From NCBI RefSeq assembly GCF_020085105.1, contig NC_058053.1, forward strand, positions 17,258,388 through 17,322,387: DNA of 64,000 bases, given 5' to 3'. Positions 41,316 to 59,610 of the stretch are shown here, in pieces. A program made the position numbers and the translations under genes. A model generated the notes under the pieces. The model made no database searches. It worked only from the letters and a program-made list of their open reading frames with translations, and was not told the DNA's origin. Every line of letters starts with the position of its first letter. Positions within the stretch are counted from its first letter, which is position 1. This DNA is from Siniperca chuatsi. Taxonomy: Eukaryota; Chordata; Actinopteri; Centrarchiformes; Sinipercidae.

Positions 41316-43788
41316 TCTCACCTGAGGGATGGTTAGATGATTCTGGCATCACTAACTTCATCTTGATTCATTTCAAGCACAATATTGTTTTTTGTAAGAA
41401 GTGGCAGGGTTTGAAGGAAGTGAGGTTTTAGTGCTGACGACCACAAGCACAAACAACAGTGTGAGATCAAGTGAGGTCTCAGTGTTTTTTTTTTTTTTTT
41501 TTTTTACTATATCACAGCTAATTAACAGAAGATCTGCAATACTGTGCTGTGATGATCTTGCCTTCAAATATAAGACAAAAATCTTGTGGCTGACTCACTT
41601 TCTTCTATTATATTTTTTTAATAAAGGTGCAGTGAGGCATAACTCTGTATGAATAAAGGCTCAGTGGAGTCCTTTAAGTCTATTAAAAGCCTTTAATTCT
41701 AATCCATTCCCTGTGACTAAATGGCCACCGCGAGGAACTATTTCAAACTCCATCAAAGAGTATAAAACGACATAGTGCTCTGAAGTGTCCGGAAATTGCA
41801 GCGAAGCAGGACAGAGAACAGTTTTCAGCCTCCAACAGGACTCAGCACCACTATAGGGACTCTTATTACTTATACAACAACACTTAATTATAAAATTGCC
41901 CCATGCTCTCACACTGTTGTCATTTTTACTGAAAGGCTTTTATCAACCACTGAAAACTTGTGTAGAAATATGACAATTAATAGAGGTTTGGATTAATCAT
42001 TTAGTAGCCTATAACTGTAATATTGTTTCAAATCTTCAAGCCAATAAAAGAAAGTTATCACAAAGACATGTATTTTCAGTGTCAATAAATATATCAATCA
42101 AATCAGGAATCCTCTACACTGCACACTATTTATGACATAATTCTGAAACCATAGTCATAATGTGTATTTTATGTACTACTGTATGTGTCTTTAAACCGTG
42201 CACAACTACCACAGTAGCCTACCCATTTCTTTCACTTCCACAGCCGTGTGACAGTAATTGGACACCGGGGAAAACATTATGTTGATTCCCAAGCCTGTAA
42301 AACAAATTTACGTTTGGGCAACGCACCTCTACCGTCATGCCTTTGACTTGGCAGGCAGCAGTAACTTCATGACACAGCAAACTGTCATTTTTAATAAATT
42401 CAAAACGTGTAATAAACTCTGTCAACTTCAAAATAATCTGAAAAGACATACTTTTCCTACCTCTCCTTTACCTGGTTAAAGGTCAAGTTTTAATCAAACA
42501 CCGGTGATCGAGATGATTCAACTCACTGATTTGGTGATTCCAGATGTCCAAACAGATGTCTGTAATCTACAAGGTTTCGCTTCGCAGCGATTAATCCTGG
42601 TGGATTTTTGATTTAACACTCAACAGGTGAGAACGAGTATCGCATTAGCCTTCCTGCTGGACGTGTCGCTGCTCGTTGCTACAGGTATTTCTGGCTGCAG
42701 TCCGTAGCCGTGTGTGTGTGTGTGTGTGTGTGCAATGCCCGCCCATGGCGCATTGCACAACTTTCACTTTAAAAGTAAAAAGAAAAATATAGATTGTCAC
42801 CTGCATTGCATTGTGTGAAAATTCATTGAGTATTAAGGAAAGTTTTCACTATACTGTTGATTCATGCGCCTTGCGTGCACGGCGGAAAGGAGAGGTGCTG
42901 CAGCAGGTGAGGTATGTTGTGCAAATTGCTTTTTGTTTTTTTCTCCGGGTCCCTGTCACCCGGGACATCTTTCCTTTTAATTATTGAGGAACTTTCCAGA
43001 TGGTTTCCTATAACATTCTGTATGGTGGCCTGTATTAATTTGTCTGCAGGCCTGTTGTAGCAGGAATGTTTACTGCGGTGGGTTCAAATGTGAACCGTCG
43101 ATTGCAAAATCCAGGTAAAACCAGCCGCCTTTGGATTTTGCGCGTCTATTCATGCATTTACGTTACCGGTGCTGGGAGTGGCCGAAAATGACGTTTAAAG
43201 ACTCTCCTGAAGCTTTGATGCAAACTGCAATGAGTTCTTACATTTCACAATCACATAGGCCCTACCTAATGAAATGATACAACACATCATTTGATGAAAT
43301 ATGTCTATATTCACCTCCACTGTAAATACGCATTGTAGTATATAGAAAATTCCATATTTTTTAACTATTATAAAACTGCTCCCACAAGTTTGCTGAGAAC
43401 CCCAGTAGATTTCTTTTCAGAATGCCCTTCGCAGAAATATAAAAAAAAATAAAATTCCACAAGTCATTCTAGTGTACAGTTTTTGAGAAAATTAGAGGGA
43501 AAGTCACATCCAAAGTCAACATGGATTGTAACACATAGGATATTCCTTCATATATTAACTTTCCTTAGGAGGTTTTCTGAAAATCAATTAATGGAATTTA
43601 AGAATCACACTGACTATATACAATTTGAAGCAGTTTTACTGAGACCCTATGTAAGTAGCAATAATCAAAAGGCTATAATTAACCCATAAACCCACAATGA
43701 TGATTATGAAACTTATACTTTACTAATAGGAGTGAACAACAAGTTTAGACATCAGAGTGCATCTCAGTACACTTATATTTTTAGTCCT
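41316..43788 (-). other. nr1i2 upstream region / spacer to cfap91
   Basis: It holds the 5' UTR start of nr1i2 (exon begins at 41321), at least one unlocated upstream nr1i2 exon or promoter, and the 3' UTR of cfap91. A T17 tract lies at 41488-41505 and a (GT)11 array at 42711-42732. GC content rises near 42600-43150, the best candidate for the nr1i2 promoter, but no transcription start can be fixed. No other coding exon is seen. Confidence 0.55.
42711..42732. repeat. (GT)n microsatellite
   Basis: Short pure GT array in the probable nr1i2 promoter region. Confidence 0.93.
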
Positions 43789-49657
<5,869 letters not shown>

Positions 49658-49741
49658 TTTATTTATTTCAGTTAAAATTAATGTTCCAACGAATTTCTCC
49701 CACAGACAGCAATATCAATGGCCTCTGCGGTATTTAGTAAT

Positions 49742-49755
49742 GTAACCATGGAAAC
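49742..49755. promoter_or_regulatory. RFX X-box-like site upstream of cfap91
   Basis: GTAACCATGGAAAC fits the X-box half-site arrangement (GTNNYC-AT-RRNAAC), one mismatch per half from the ideal GTTRCCATGGYAAC. It lies 85-98 bp upstream of the cfap91 ATG. RFX factors bind such sites in promoters of ciliary genes, so position and gene function agree. Confidence 0.6.
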
Positions 49756-50151
49756 GGTAAACTGACTGTTTGAAAGTGGGAGGGGTTATTTCGGAGCCCC
49801 ACTCCGTTCCTTTCCTGCATAGAACGTTAGGCGACCTGCAGTTGGAAAATCTAAGGCTTGATGGAAATGAAACTCTACAGATGATGAGCAGCTGTGTTTG
49901 AATATATGCGGTTCTTTAATAAAACGTCAAAGTTACACGCTGTACCGAACGACGCAAGGGGAGAAGTCAATTACGACTCTCAATGATCATTTCGGTAAGA
50001 TCCATCCAATCACTAAAGTTACAATTCAGTCGCGTGCGCCGCTAACGGCAAGTTGAAGCTAAAAATTCTGTTTTGTAGAAACGGTAGAAACTTGATAACA
50101 CACATCAATTTTAGCATCTTTTCCGTTGCTACAGCTCTGATTCGTGCCTCT

Positions 50152-50516
50152 TAGTGATGTGTCGGCTGCGAACGAGTCGGCTCCCATCGTTCATTTCAAG
50201 GAGCCGACTGAAAGCCGATTGGAGCAGAAGTATTTTTTTGTTTCATATTATATCATAGAAATGAAATTGAAATATACTGTATGTGTCTGTATAGAGTTGT
50301 GTAATGATTTATTAACATACTATGTCATTAGTAGGGTTATACAACTAGGATAGTTATTTTTGACATACATTTCAATGTACTGCAGATGAAGAATCTTGCG
50401 TATTTATTTCATGCAACAAATATGAAAGTAATTTAGGCAGTGACCAGCAGAAGTGATACTAAATGAAGAGCCGTTTGGGAGTCGGCTCTCGGAAAGATCC
50501 GGAATTCCCATCACTA
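50152..50516. mobile_element. Complete 365-bp hAT-type MITE with 8-bp TSD
   Basis: The termini TAGTGATG (left) and CATCACTA (right) are perfect inverted repeats. Both subterminal regions carry GAGTCGGCTC words, several times and in both orientations. GTGCCTCT flanks it on both sides (50144-50151 and 50517-50524), an intact 8-bp target-site duplication of the length made by hAT transposases. There is no transposase, so it is non-autonomous. The undamaged TSD suggests a fairly recent insertion. Confidence 0.88.
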
Positions 50517-52951
50517 GTGCCTCTGACTGACTTTTTCCCCATAGCAACGGTGTCTGAGGCTCATGGGTATCGTAGTTTTCAAGCCATTCTGCGCATCAAA
50601 CTGACGGGGAAAAAACACAGTTATTTCTCAGACACAAAGAGGAGATTATTAACATCAATGGTCTTAACGTTTATGGGAAAAGGAAAAGAAACTTTCAAAT
50701 GAGGATTACAGTGGGAAAAGTATACTTCCGGAACCAGCGGTTCCTCCCATGGATGGTTCTAATAATACATCCATGATGGTTCCTCCCCCTTCCGAATTCG
50801 CCTTAATTTTTAGGGATGCTATACTATACTGTATTATTATGTTATTACAATATAATTATAACTCTAGAGCAATAAAAGAAAATGTCAGGAATTTGTTACA
50901 TGTTATATTTGTACATCCAGTTGACATTTATTAGTACTTGCAGAGAGTCACAACATTTTAGTAGCCTACAGTACCCCCAAATTCATCAACTACATACAAA
51001 TTTTGAATCATGTAGGCTAACATAGTTTTGCAGTTAGACCAGAGGGCAGAATATTGTGTTTCTTTGTATATGTGAAAATTAATCCTACTTTTATTAACGT
51101 ACTAATCAGGTGTCGATTTTAATGGTAAAGTAACATTTTTTTTATTTATTTTCACAAATTTTCAGCAGGTACTTTATTCTTGAGGAATACTTAAAATCAT
51201 TGCTCCACTAGGTACAAATGTAGATCATTAAATTTTTTGGCTGTTATTAATTCCCAGAAGACATATTCATTATTTCACTTCATACATCTCGTGTTTTTCT
51301 TTACCCTTCAGAGCATATTTCTGGGTAAAGCCAAAAACGTTGATTTTGACATCAACAGGAAGTCTGTGTTATCAAAAGGAAACAGCACACACACACACAC
51401 ATATATACTCACACAAAAAGGGCACAGAGAGTATTTTTCTCCTCTTGAAAGTCTTCAGAGTTATTAAATTATTTTGCTGCATGTCAGGTTTTCTGGATTT
51501 GAGGAACACAGCTGACCAAAGCAACATTACTTCACAGCTGGAAGGTTTTGCAATTCTGTGCAAAAGCTAGTTTTAGTGCCAACTGTGCCAGCTCATAGTC
51601 AGCTGAATTTCTGCTGCCTATATGTTAAATAAACACTGTCTAATATTAGTTCTCAGAAAAAAGCCTAATGGCCTTGTGCCTGGTTAAAGCCTAGATTACT
51701 CACATTAAGTCAGTACAGTTTTTGACAGCCTAAAACCATCAGCTGTAGATTTTATGAAGACATGCAAATAAGTCAGTGTGTTCTAGTTGTGGGTTCATTT
51801 ATATCAGTGTATAACCAGAAGATTTTATGTAATTTTCACAAGTTGTGTATGTGCATTTTCATAGTTTTTTTGTGGCATACACAGGCAGAGTGACAGTGCA
51901 GACAAGAAAAGGAAAAGCAGACTTTATATGGTTCATCCGCCCTATCTCATCTTATGTGGGACAGTTAATATCAAGATGTCTCATTGCAAGATGTACTCAT
52001 GAACCACAAACTCCCCATAGAGCCTGCAGATCTAACCACATGTACACGCGAAAACTACCAAATACCTTGGTGTCAGCTAATCTATGCAAACTGGGGATGA
52101 AGTCAGTAATAACACCCGCACCCACATTAGCACTTCATAAGCAGTGCATGTAAGCAACTGTGTAACCTTCAGACATCAAAAAGTTCTTATACCAGCAGAT
52201 ATGAGACCATAAACAATGGCTTACTCAGCATGAAAGATTTCTTCTGAAACCTATAATAACTATGTACTTAGTGACCAGTTTATTATCTAAAAACTAGCTA
52301 AAACTAATGCACTCTAATAAACAACCTTGCAATAAATCCTACTCTGGTTATAAACTATTTTAGAGAGGTGTTGATTAAACTGTATGGTCATTTTGGAGGC
52401 TGGAAAGTTTGTGCTGCTGTTACATTTTTATTGTCATGAAAGGTGTTTCTGATGTGTCTAATGTGTCTGCTTTATAATGCTGTCTAGCTCTGAGTGTTCC
52501 AACATACAGTTTAAAAAAAAGAGGGTGATCAGGTGACTAGCAAGAAAGGAAACTGGTGTCTTGACTTATCAGACGTCATTCTGTGTAGGAGAAAGAGGCA
52601 GATGTTTGGGTGGAAAGCGGTTTGGAGAGGGGGAAGAGAAAGAAGAAGGGAGGGATTTATTAGTCACATGTCTTTTATATTTCTTTATCATGAGGGGTGT
52701 CAAGGATTTTCATTTTGTCTGGATGGGGTGGAGAACCTGCTTTATGCAAACCCTGCCTTATTGGGCATAAACAGGAAAAGTGAAATTGCTAAACTAGGGT
52801 AAAAAACATGATAACCCAGGCAAAACTCAGTTTGACGTTAATGTAGACAACGTTCAGGACTGAGGATTAGAGACTAGACTTGATGTTTTTCTTACTGGTG
52901 TGAGAGGCATTGTGGTAGTCAGTTTACAGAGGGACCTGAAGACAACTGGAG

Positions 52952-55900
52952 ATGAGGGACATGATGGTGATTTATGCCGCTATTATCCTCTTTTTGCCTG
53001 AAGCATGGAGCCATCCAGGTTTGAGCATTAACACATTTTACTCGCATGTGGTTTTAGTACTTAATATTTTTTAGTCTTGGTGAGATACAGTTTTTAGATA
53101 TGAACATGTTTTTTTAGAGGTGCACAAAACCTCCACAAAGATGACCTCGTAAGGAGTTGTCTTCATAGATACTAAGCAAAATTGTATATGTTACTACTAC
53201 AAATGGAGTAATTTTTATACTGTCACTTGTGATACTTTATACTGTATGTAAATATGTTTTGTGAATGTATTGCTATTAGCATGCATTGTAACTCAAATAT
53301 CATGCAGCCATAATAATATAGTTCATTACTGTGTAATCTGTGACATGTTGGTAATATTTGGTTTACAGTAGTGAACTGTAAATGTAAGTGGTTAGCCACT
53401 CTGAGATATCAGTTAAATTGTTGTGGTGTGACTCACGGTGTAGACAGTCAGTGGAAAGAACATGCATGGAGGTGGGGTAATGCAGAAGCTGACAATGGAG
53501 AAAATTGTTCCATAAAAGATGTATGAAAATATGGCCCCATACTTTCTGAATGAACAAGCAGCACGCTGCCTCTTGTTTCTGCAGTGGAAATCATGATTTC
53601 AGATCAGGGTAACACTATAATGCAGCTGTTTTCCACTGGGGGGTCACTGAAAGATGGAAGAGAAACTTCTATTTGAGGTCTATGGTTTTACTATCCCACT
53701 CCATGCGTGGTGTTTGTTTACACCTGTCAGAAGTAAAAAAGCCTCAGGCCCCCATAATACTTAGCAGTGAAAGCACCAGCACCTGAACCCTGAATCTTCC
53801 GATTCATTCCTCTGAAATGACAATACTGAAGTCATGAGCTTCTTCTACAGTGTAGACTATATACAGTCTATGGTCTACATTGTCTACATAGTCTATGGTG
53901 TAGACAAGTAAATGGGGGAGATTATGACAATAACATTTGCCTGTTTTATATGTTTAGGTTTTGCCGTCAGTGATTTCCTTACTTCATATAAGTTTTTTGT
54001 CGTACAGAAGCTCAAGAAACTATTTTCTTCAGCAAGTAATGCAGTTTCTGTCACAAACATCTGTTTTAATCGTATATACCTTTAAAACACACTTTAACTA
54101 ACTAACTTAACTAACAAAACTATATAACGAATAACAGATAAACCACCTTGATTGTTGCTCTGCTGATTAAACACTTCAGAATGAATTACTAACTGCTTTC
54201 TGACTGAAAACAATCTGACTGTTACTAATGTTTTCCTTACATCCACCTCCATCTTTCTCAGGAACTAATCAAAGCACCTCTGACAACTCCACCACTTCTC
54301 CTCCTCCTAAAGTTTATGGTAAACTCATTTTCCCCTTTTTCTCTCCAGCTATTAGAATGAGTAAAATATTAAATAAGATTATTAATATTAAGTAAGATGA
54401 GTGAAGGCACAGGAAGTTGAACACAACAATATACATTTCTTTCCCTCCTTTCCTTATTAATCCTTATTTCAGACATGCAAGCACTTTTTTTGTTGAAATT
54501 AATTGAAAGAATATAAAAAAAATGCTTTTAAACAAGTTATTTCTGAAGAAGAAAGGTTTAGTCATTATTTTTAGTTTATTTTGAAATGTAATTGTGAATT
54601 ATTAAGAGGCTATACCAAATGTTTGCCACTTTAAAAAAATTAATACAAAGCTTATCATTCAGTAGATCTTAAAATACATGTTTAGATTTTGTTAGCCTTG
54701 CATTGTTGTTCTTAAAGATCATAGTTTATTGGGTTTCAGTTTATTTCAAATGAAACCTAATTATTATCATTTAAGACTGATAGTTATCAAATGTTTAATC
54801 CAAAATAATTGATGAGAAGATTTCCTCATGGGACAAATTTTGCATAACATCTTTCTATATGGGCATATTTTGTTGTAATAAACATGAAGCAAACTATTTA
54901 TAGTTAGTTTTATTTTGTTTTATTTCATTAATTTTTAGTTTTTGTCTTTGCATGTCCATATCCCATGCAGAATTGAATCTTTTTTTTCATTTGGTTTTGC
55001 ATGTTTTTTTGTGTATATTACGTTTGTGTATATTACTGTGTATATTGTTTTATAACAGAATAAACCCAAACCATTTCATCAGCGCAATCATTGCACCATA
55101 AAGTGCAAAAATAATGCAACTATTCTTTCCTTTTTTTCAGTTGTCAGAAATTTAGCTTTCAACGTGGGGAGTGATGTTAACCTGACATGCAGCGATAAAA
55201 CATGGAATGACACAATATTTGTTATCTGGACAATAGCCTTGAAGATTATGAAAGCAAATGAAACCTGTAAGATAGCTTTTAGCAATGATGGCCAAAGTAA
55301 GGACTCCTGCAATGATGGGAAGGCACTCCGAAACACATCCAGCGCTCAGTCATACCTGCACATCCCAAACTTCTCAAATTATGATGTGGGGGTCTACAAG
55401 TGTGAGTCGGTTTACACAGGAGGAAACGAAGACTATGAGATCCATGTGGCTATCACAGGTAGGACCTTTCTCCTCACAAGGATAGCTGATTTATAAAAAC
55501 ATGTGATCACTAAGGTTAACTTCTTAAAGGGTCAGTTCACCCAAATCACACTTGCAAAAAATTAATAAAACAGCTAAATCTGCTTACCTCTAGTGACATA
55601 TGTTACTGTGGATAGTTTTTGTTTTACTTGCCTAGATTTTGAAATATCTACTACTTTCCCTTTTATCTCCACTACACAGTGGGGGATATTTTCTGTTCTG
55701 TTTTATGTCCCTGTTACTCTGGATAATATACCAACCTTTACTGTTTTCATCTGGACCTATTTCATACTAAATATAAGAAATTGTGAAGCTGTGAAAAAGT
55801 AAAGCGTAGGCAAGCAATTAAAACTACTTTATCTGCATGGTACTACTATGTGTAAGTGCCAATACATTTTGGGGGTGATTTGGTTGAACTTACCTTTTAA

Positions 55901-56886
55901 TACAGCAAGCTCAAGTATTCAGCGAGTCTCATTTCTCCTTTTCTGTCTTCCCTGGCTCAGTTCCTCCCAGTATATCAGCCTGGTTAGAGCGTAAGGACAA
56001 CAAGATGGTGGCAGTGTGCAAAGCTGAAAGAGGAAAACCTGCTGCCAACATCAGCTGGAGTCATAGAGGAAACTCATCATCTGTGGAAACACTACTTGAC
56101 TCACATGGGTTTTTTACAGTAGAGAGTCTTCTGGAGCTTCCAGAGGGAATGGATACAGTAAATCTGAGCTGTGCTATCAGGCACCCGTACTGGAAAAGGG
56201 AGAAGACTTTGGTACCAGAGCCCAAAAAAGGTCAGGCTTTTGCAGAGTAGACAGCACAAGGGAAAAGATTTAAGATCTGGGGTTAGTGCAGAAGCAATAT
56301 ATTTAAATAAAAAATAAAAAATAAAGTAAAGTTTTATGTTTTTTGGGTAAACATTGACAAGGTGTTTTATATTATAGTGGTAGCTATAACTTTGTAAATA
56401 GACGTGTTGTATTGATGTCCAGCAGATTATTAACAAACATTTAATCTTCACTCTCTCTCTGCAGGTTATATTCCTTGGCTGCGCGTCGTCCTTATTGTTG
56501 TGGTGATCATTGTGTTTCTGGCAGGAGTGTTATTTTTTGCACAAAAGAAATTAATAACGTTGAGGTAAGAATTTTAATTTCATGAAAAATGTATTACAAT
56601 GCGTACTAGCAAGTTTTTTGTTGAGTCACAGAGCTGGTTTGTGCATCCACCTTTTGTCAGGCGATGCCAGCAGTCAGACAGCTCCCCATCCAAATCTCCA
56701 CCGGTAGGCAATCTTTCTGTAACTCTGCAGTTTATAGTTCTGTGTTTTACTGCACACTGTTAAGTTTTGTTCACGACACCTCTCTGTTTTATTCAGACAG
56801 AGGATGTGGAGGAAGTGGAGCCCTATGCCAGCTATGTTCAACGTGTGAACTCTATCTATAACTCATCTGCAGATCTGTTCACATAA
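52952..56886 (+). CDS. cd200r1: CD200 receptor 1-like, copy 1 (intact, 7 coding exons)
   Basis: Type I membrane receptor of the Ig superfamily; in mammals CD200R1 on myeloid cells binds CD200 and inhibits activation. Exons: 52952-53018, 54262-54318, 55141-55458, 55961-56230, 56465-56564, 56661-56703, 56797-56886; 945 nt, 314 residues plus stop, all in frame. Exon 1 is a signal peptide (MRDMMVIYAAIILFLPEAWS). Exon 2 is a 19-residue Ser/Thr/Pro linker. Exon 3 is a V-type Ig domain with NLTC and VYKC cysteines plus the extra TCKIAF...SC pair typical of CD200R. Exon 4 is a C2-type domain with AVCKAERGKPAANISW, very close to human CD200R1 AVCKAVAGKPAA. Exon 5 holds the membrane span. The tail VEEVEPYASYVQRVNSIY parallels the human EPYASY-like and NPLY region that recruits Dok proteins. 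Many N-glycosylation sequons. The symbol follows family resemblance; strict orthology is not proved. Confidence 0.88.
53019..54261 (+). other. CD200R-like copy 1, intron 1
   Basis: A 1.2 kb phase-1 intron. Homology to the second copy begins inside it, at about 53770. Near 53845-53905 there are overlapping direct and inverted copies of GTCTATGG/GTAGAC words that copy 2 lacks. Confidence 0.8.
55524..55850. mobile_element. MITE (TTAAAGGGTCAGTTCACCC) present only in unit 1
   Basis: It begins TTAAAGGGTCAGTTCACCCA in intron 3 of CD200R-like copy 1. The corresponding place in copy 2 (62685-62695) reads straight through. Its internal CTTACCTCTAGTGACAT and AGATTTTGAAATATCTACT blocks match a percomorph MITE related to that at 46527-46854. 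The far terminus is not clearly preserved. Confidence 0.65.
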
Positions 56887-57475
56887 AATCCTGCACATGC
56901 ATCACACATGCACACTTAAATGCACATGGCTCTTTGTGAGAAACTGAAGGCTGTGAAACTGAGAACTAGTGATATAGTAAAGACAGAAGCGTGTGAGATG
57001 AAAGACTTCCGATAAGAGAGGGAAACCTCTCTGTCCTAAACTCTTGACTGATGGAACAGGGGATGTACCTAATGTCACACACTGGCTCCCATGCACCGTA
57101 CATGCAGCCCACTACTCTGTGTGTGAGTTTCATGGAGAAAATTTATGATAACTACAAATGCGGTGAACAGCTGAATTTGGAAAGAATACTGCCTTCAGCT
57201 TCACACAGCACGCCAAAACAACAGAACTAAAGACTTTCATGCTGTCATGAAATACATGGGCTGCAATTATATAATGATGATGATGAGGATGATTATTATT
57301 AGTAGTAGTATTACACATATTTATAGATTAACTGTAAAGAGATGCTCACCTCCTAATGGATACTTGCTGCAGTCAACCCAGCAAAAGTGCCAAGTAGAGA
57401 ACACAGGTGTAATGTGGACAATATTATGTGAAGTATTCATGTTTTGTCTTAATGTATAATTATGTTATTGCATGT

Positions 57476-57481
57476 ATTAAA
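57476..57481 (+). promoter_or_regulatory. cd200r1: CD200R-like copy 1 polyadenylation signal
   Basis: ATTAAA 590 nt after the stop codon, followed about 20 nt later by a GT-rich stretch (TTCTCATTGTTTGTAAGC). It implies a 3' UTR of about 0.6 kb. Confidence 0.55.
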
Positions 57482-59610
57482 CATACATCTCTGCACAAAA
57501 TGTTCTCATTGTTTGTAAGCTCTACAAAAAAACCCTAAAATAAAATTGATCACAAGAACAGGTGATTAGATTCAATTGGAATATTTCAATACTGAATATG
57601 TGCCAGTAGTTAGAGTGACACAAAGTGGGAAAAGCAGTTGTTTACATTACATCGTTTTTCACTCTGGTTAACGTTTAAAAAGCTGAAGTCTCGAGATGAA
57701 TTTTACATCCTTTGTAGACATGTAGCAGAAAGGTAACCAATACTTACTTGAACACCCACATTTTTTGGGGGTGGAAAGGAAATGGAAACTGGAAAGAAGG
57801 ACTGTACTGCCATCTACTAGTGGAGTGGAGACTGTGTTGTATCACAGTCCATGATAAGATGTTTGAACAATGCTAATGATACGTACTTAAATCTAGAACT
57901 GCTGAAAGGATTTTTTAAGTCTGTCTTAAAACAATAGTCAGGTGCCCACATTTACATTGAAACAACTTTTGCTTGCTGTAATAATTCCTCCTGTCCATCC
58001 TGGCCATCAAGAGATGCCTTCCAGTTCTGCATCTGTTCCCCAGTCCTATGTTTTTCCAGTGCCTCCATGTCCTCCCTGTGTTCCTGCGTTCTTGGGGTCC
58101 CTATGGATTACTCTTTGTCAGACTCTTACCTGGACTTCTCAGCCGCCCTCAGTTGTTTCGTGTTTCTCCGTAGTAAGTAATAAAGGTAATCTTTTGTTTA
58201 TTTAACCAGTCCCCGTGCGTCTTGTCTGCTTTTGGGTCCACCTCCTGAACTGAACCATAATAGATAAAGGCATAGACAAAAATGTTTTTTTGGATACACA
58301 TACAAAATACAAATTCTTAAGCTTAAATATCTATTTGTAGTATACTTGGGTGGTGTGCAGCATTTCTCAGGAGCACTATGTTGCAAAATGAGCACAAACT
58401 CTGAAATGCAGATTTAGACATGAATTGTGGACACAATTATATGAACATTACATTCTTCTTTCATGGATTGGATGATGTGGCAATGGCATAAATTGCACAC
58501 ACAATTTAGCCATTTTATTATGCAAACATTTGTGCTAGATTTTAAGTTTGGGCACATAAATGTTGTTAGTAAAGGCTGGCTGAGACAGCTCAATGTGGGG
58601 TTAAATTTCGGCACATCAAACATACTTTGGTTTAAGGTGAAGCAAAGCTTTGGCTCTGTTTCAACAAAAACAGACTATAGATAAACATCAAACTTTTATC
58701 TGCAGTAGAAAATCATAGAGTGACAGCAGATGTACTCACAATAACCAGCCTGACTACAAAGTCACTTCAGTGTTGACTTTCCGTTTACATGGTTACAGAA
58801 CTGTTCTTTTCCTTTCATGGTGGAAAAAAAAAAATCCTCCCACTTTTGAATCACATACACCCCTTGTGTGAAAGCTGAAAGTAACACACTGAATACATTT
58901 TGAAGACAAATTTTTCTACAAACAAAAACGTATGCCATCAAAATAATTACAAAATTTGACACATAGTGGCTTTAATGAACAAAAATAGACTCAACATTGA
59001 TATGGGCAGGTCTACCTTATTATCTGTGCAGCTTTTACCATCTGGTGCCGACTCCCCTGAAAGAGAAAATGTAAATATATAACATATTAATCTTTACAAT
59101 ATGTAGATTTAATCCCCTTGTCATCACTCATTGGAATGATATGCACCCAAGTTTTCAGTCTGACTTTGAAGCCAGGATGTCACAACTTCCTGCTGGGCTG
59201 CTGGGCTCCTGAGTCACTTTAGAACAACGTTGGAGTGTTGTTGGTTGAGATGATAAATCTGTGCAAATTACAAAGGTGAACCCCAGCCCCCTGACAAGAA
59301 GTGACAAGCCCACTTAATAACCTTAATAACTATGTCTCTCAGATTTGTTTTGAGGATGACCTACATCTGTGAAAATAAGTGTTTCTGTAAGGGTGTATTA
59401 CAGAATTAAATTGCAAAGATAATACACAATATGCAATTTTCAAAACCTTAATATAGTGTGCATTTTCACATGGGTGGACATTGTAAACTGTGTTATTTCA
59501 TGACATTGAAATACACATGTGCAGGAAGGTCAGGAAGTGGTGAGCTTGTCATGCGCGGAATGAGCCCATGCAGTTGCTACAGTTTTAGATCATCTGTAAA
59601 GTCTTAGGTA
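57482..59610. other. Spacer between the two CD200R-like copies
   Basis: The first 0.5 kb is the 3' end of duplication unit 1. A stretch at about 58018-58258 resembles the terminal part of an LTR retroelement (AATAAAGG... TTTGGGTCCACCTCCTGAAC). The rest is AT-rich with no exon recognised. Confidence 0.6.
58018..58258 (+). mobile_element. Possible LTR-element terminal fragment
   Basis: A C/T-rich stretch leads to TAATAAAGGTAATC and then GTCTGCTTTTGGGTCCACC, the order of poly(A) signal and R-U5-like end seen in teleost Ty3/Gypsy-type LTRs. Unit 2 homology stops at its left edge (after GAGATG), consistent with an insertion. The evidence is weak. Confidence 0.3.

Larger units (their letters stand above)
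49658..52951. other. Upstream region of cfap91 and of the CD200R-like gene
   Basis: A divergent intergenic stretch. It holds the X-box-like site, a GC-rich block to about 50100, the hAT MITE at 50152-50516 and otherwise AT-rich sequence. No conserved coding exon was recognised; the short open frames in it show no family resemblance. Confidence 0.7.
53770..58020 (+). repeat. Tandem segmental duplication, unit 1
   Basis: From about 53770 this segment aligns collinearly with 59896-63890. It covers CD200R-like exons 2-7, their introns and about 0.5 kb of 3' flank. Differences include a MITE only here (about 55524-55850), and two segments of exon or UTR missing from unit 2. Confidence 0.9.

Noticed and set aside
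50521-50550. Second X-box half-site (ATAGCAACGG) near 50540
   Set aside because: Only one half-site matches and it is nearly 900 bp from the cfap91 ATG; a chance match is likely.
52533-52802. 89-codon open frame upstream of the CD200R-like leader
   Set aside because: No family resemblance, no fitting splice junction to the receptor exons, and composition like the surrounding spacer.
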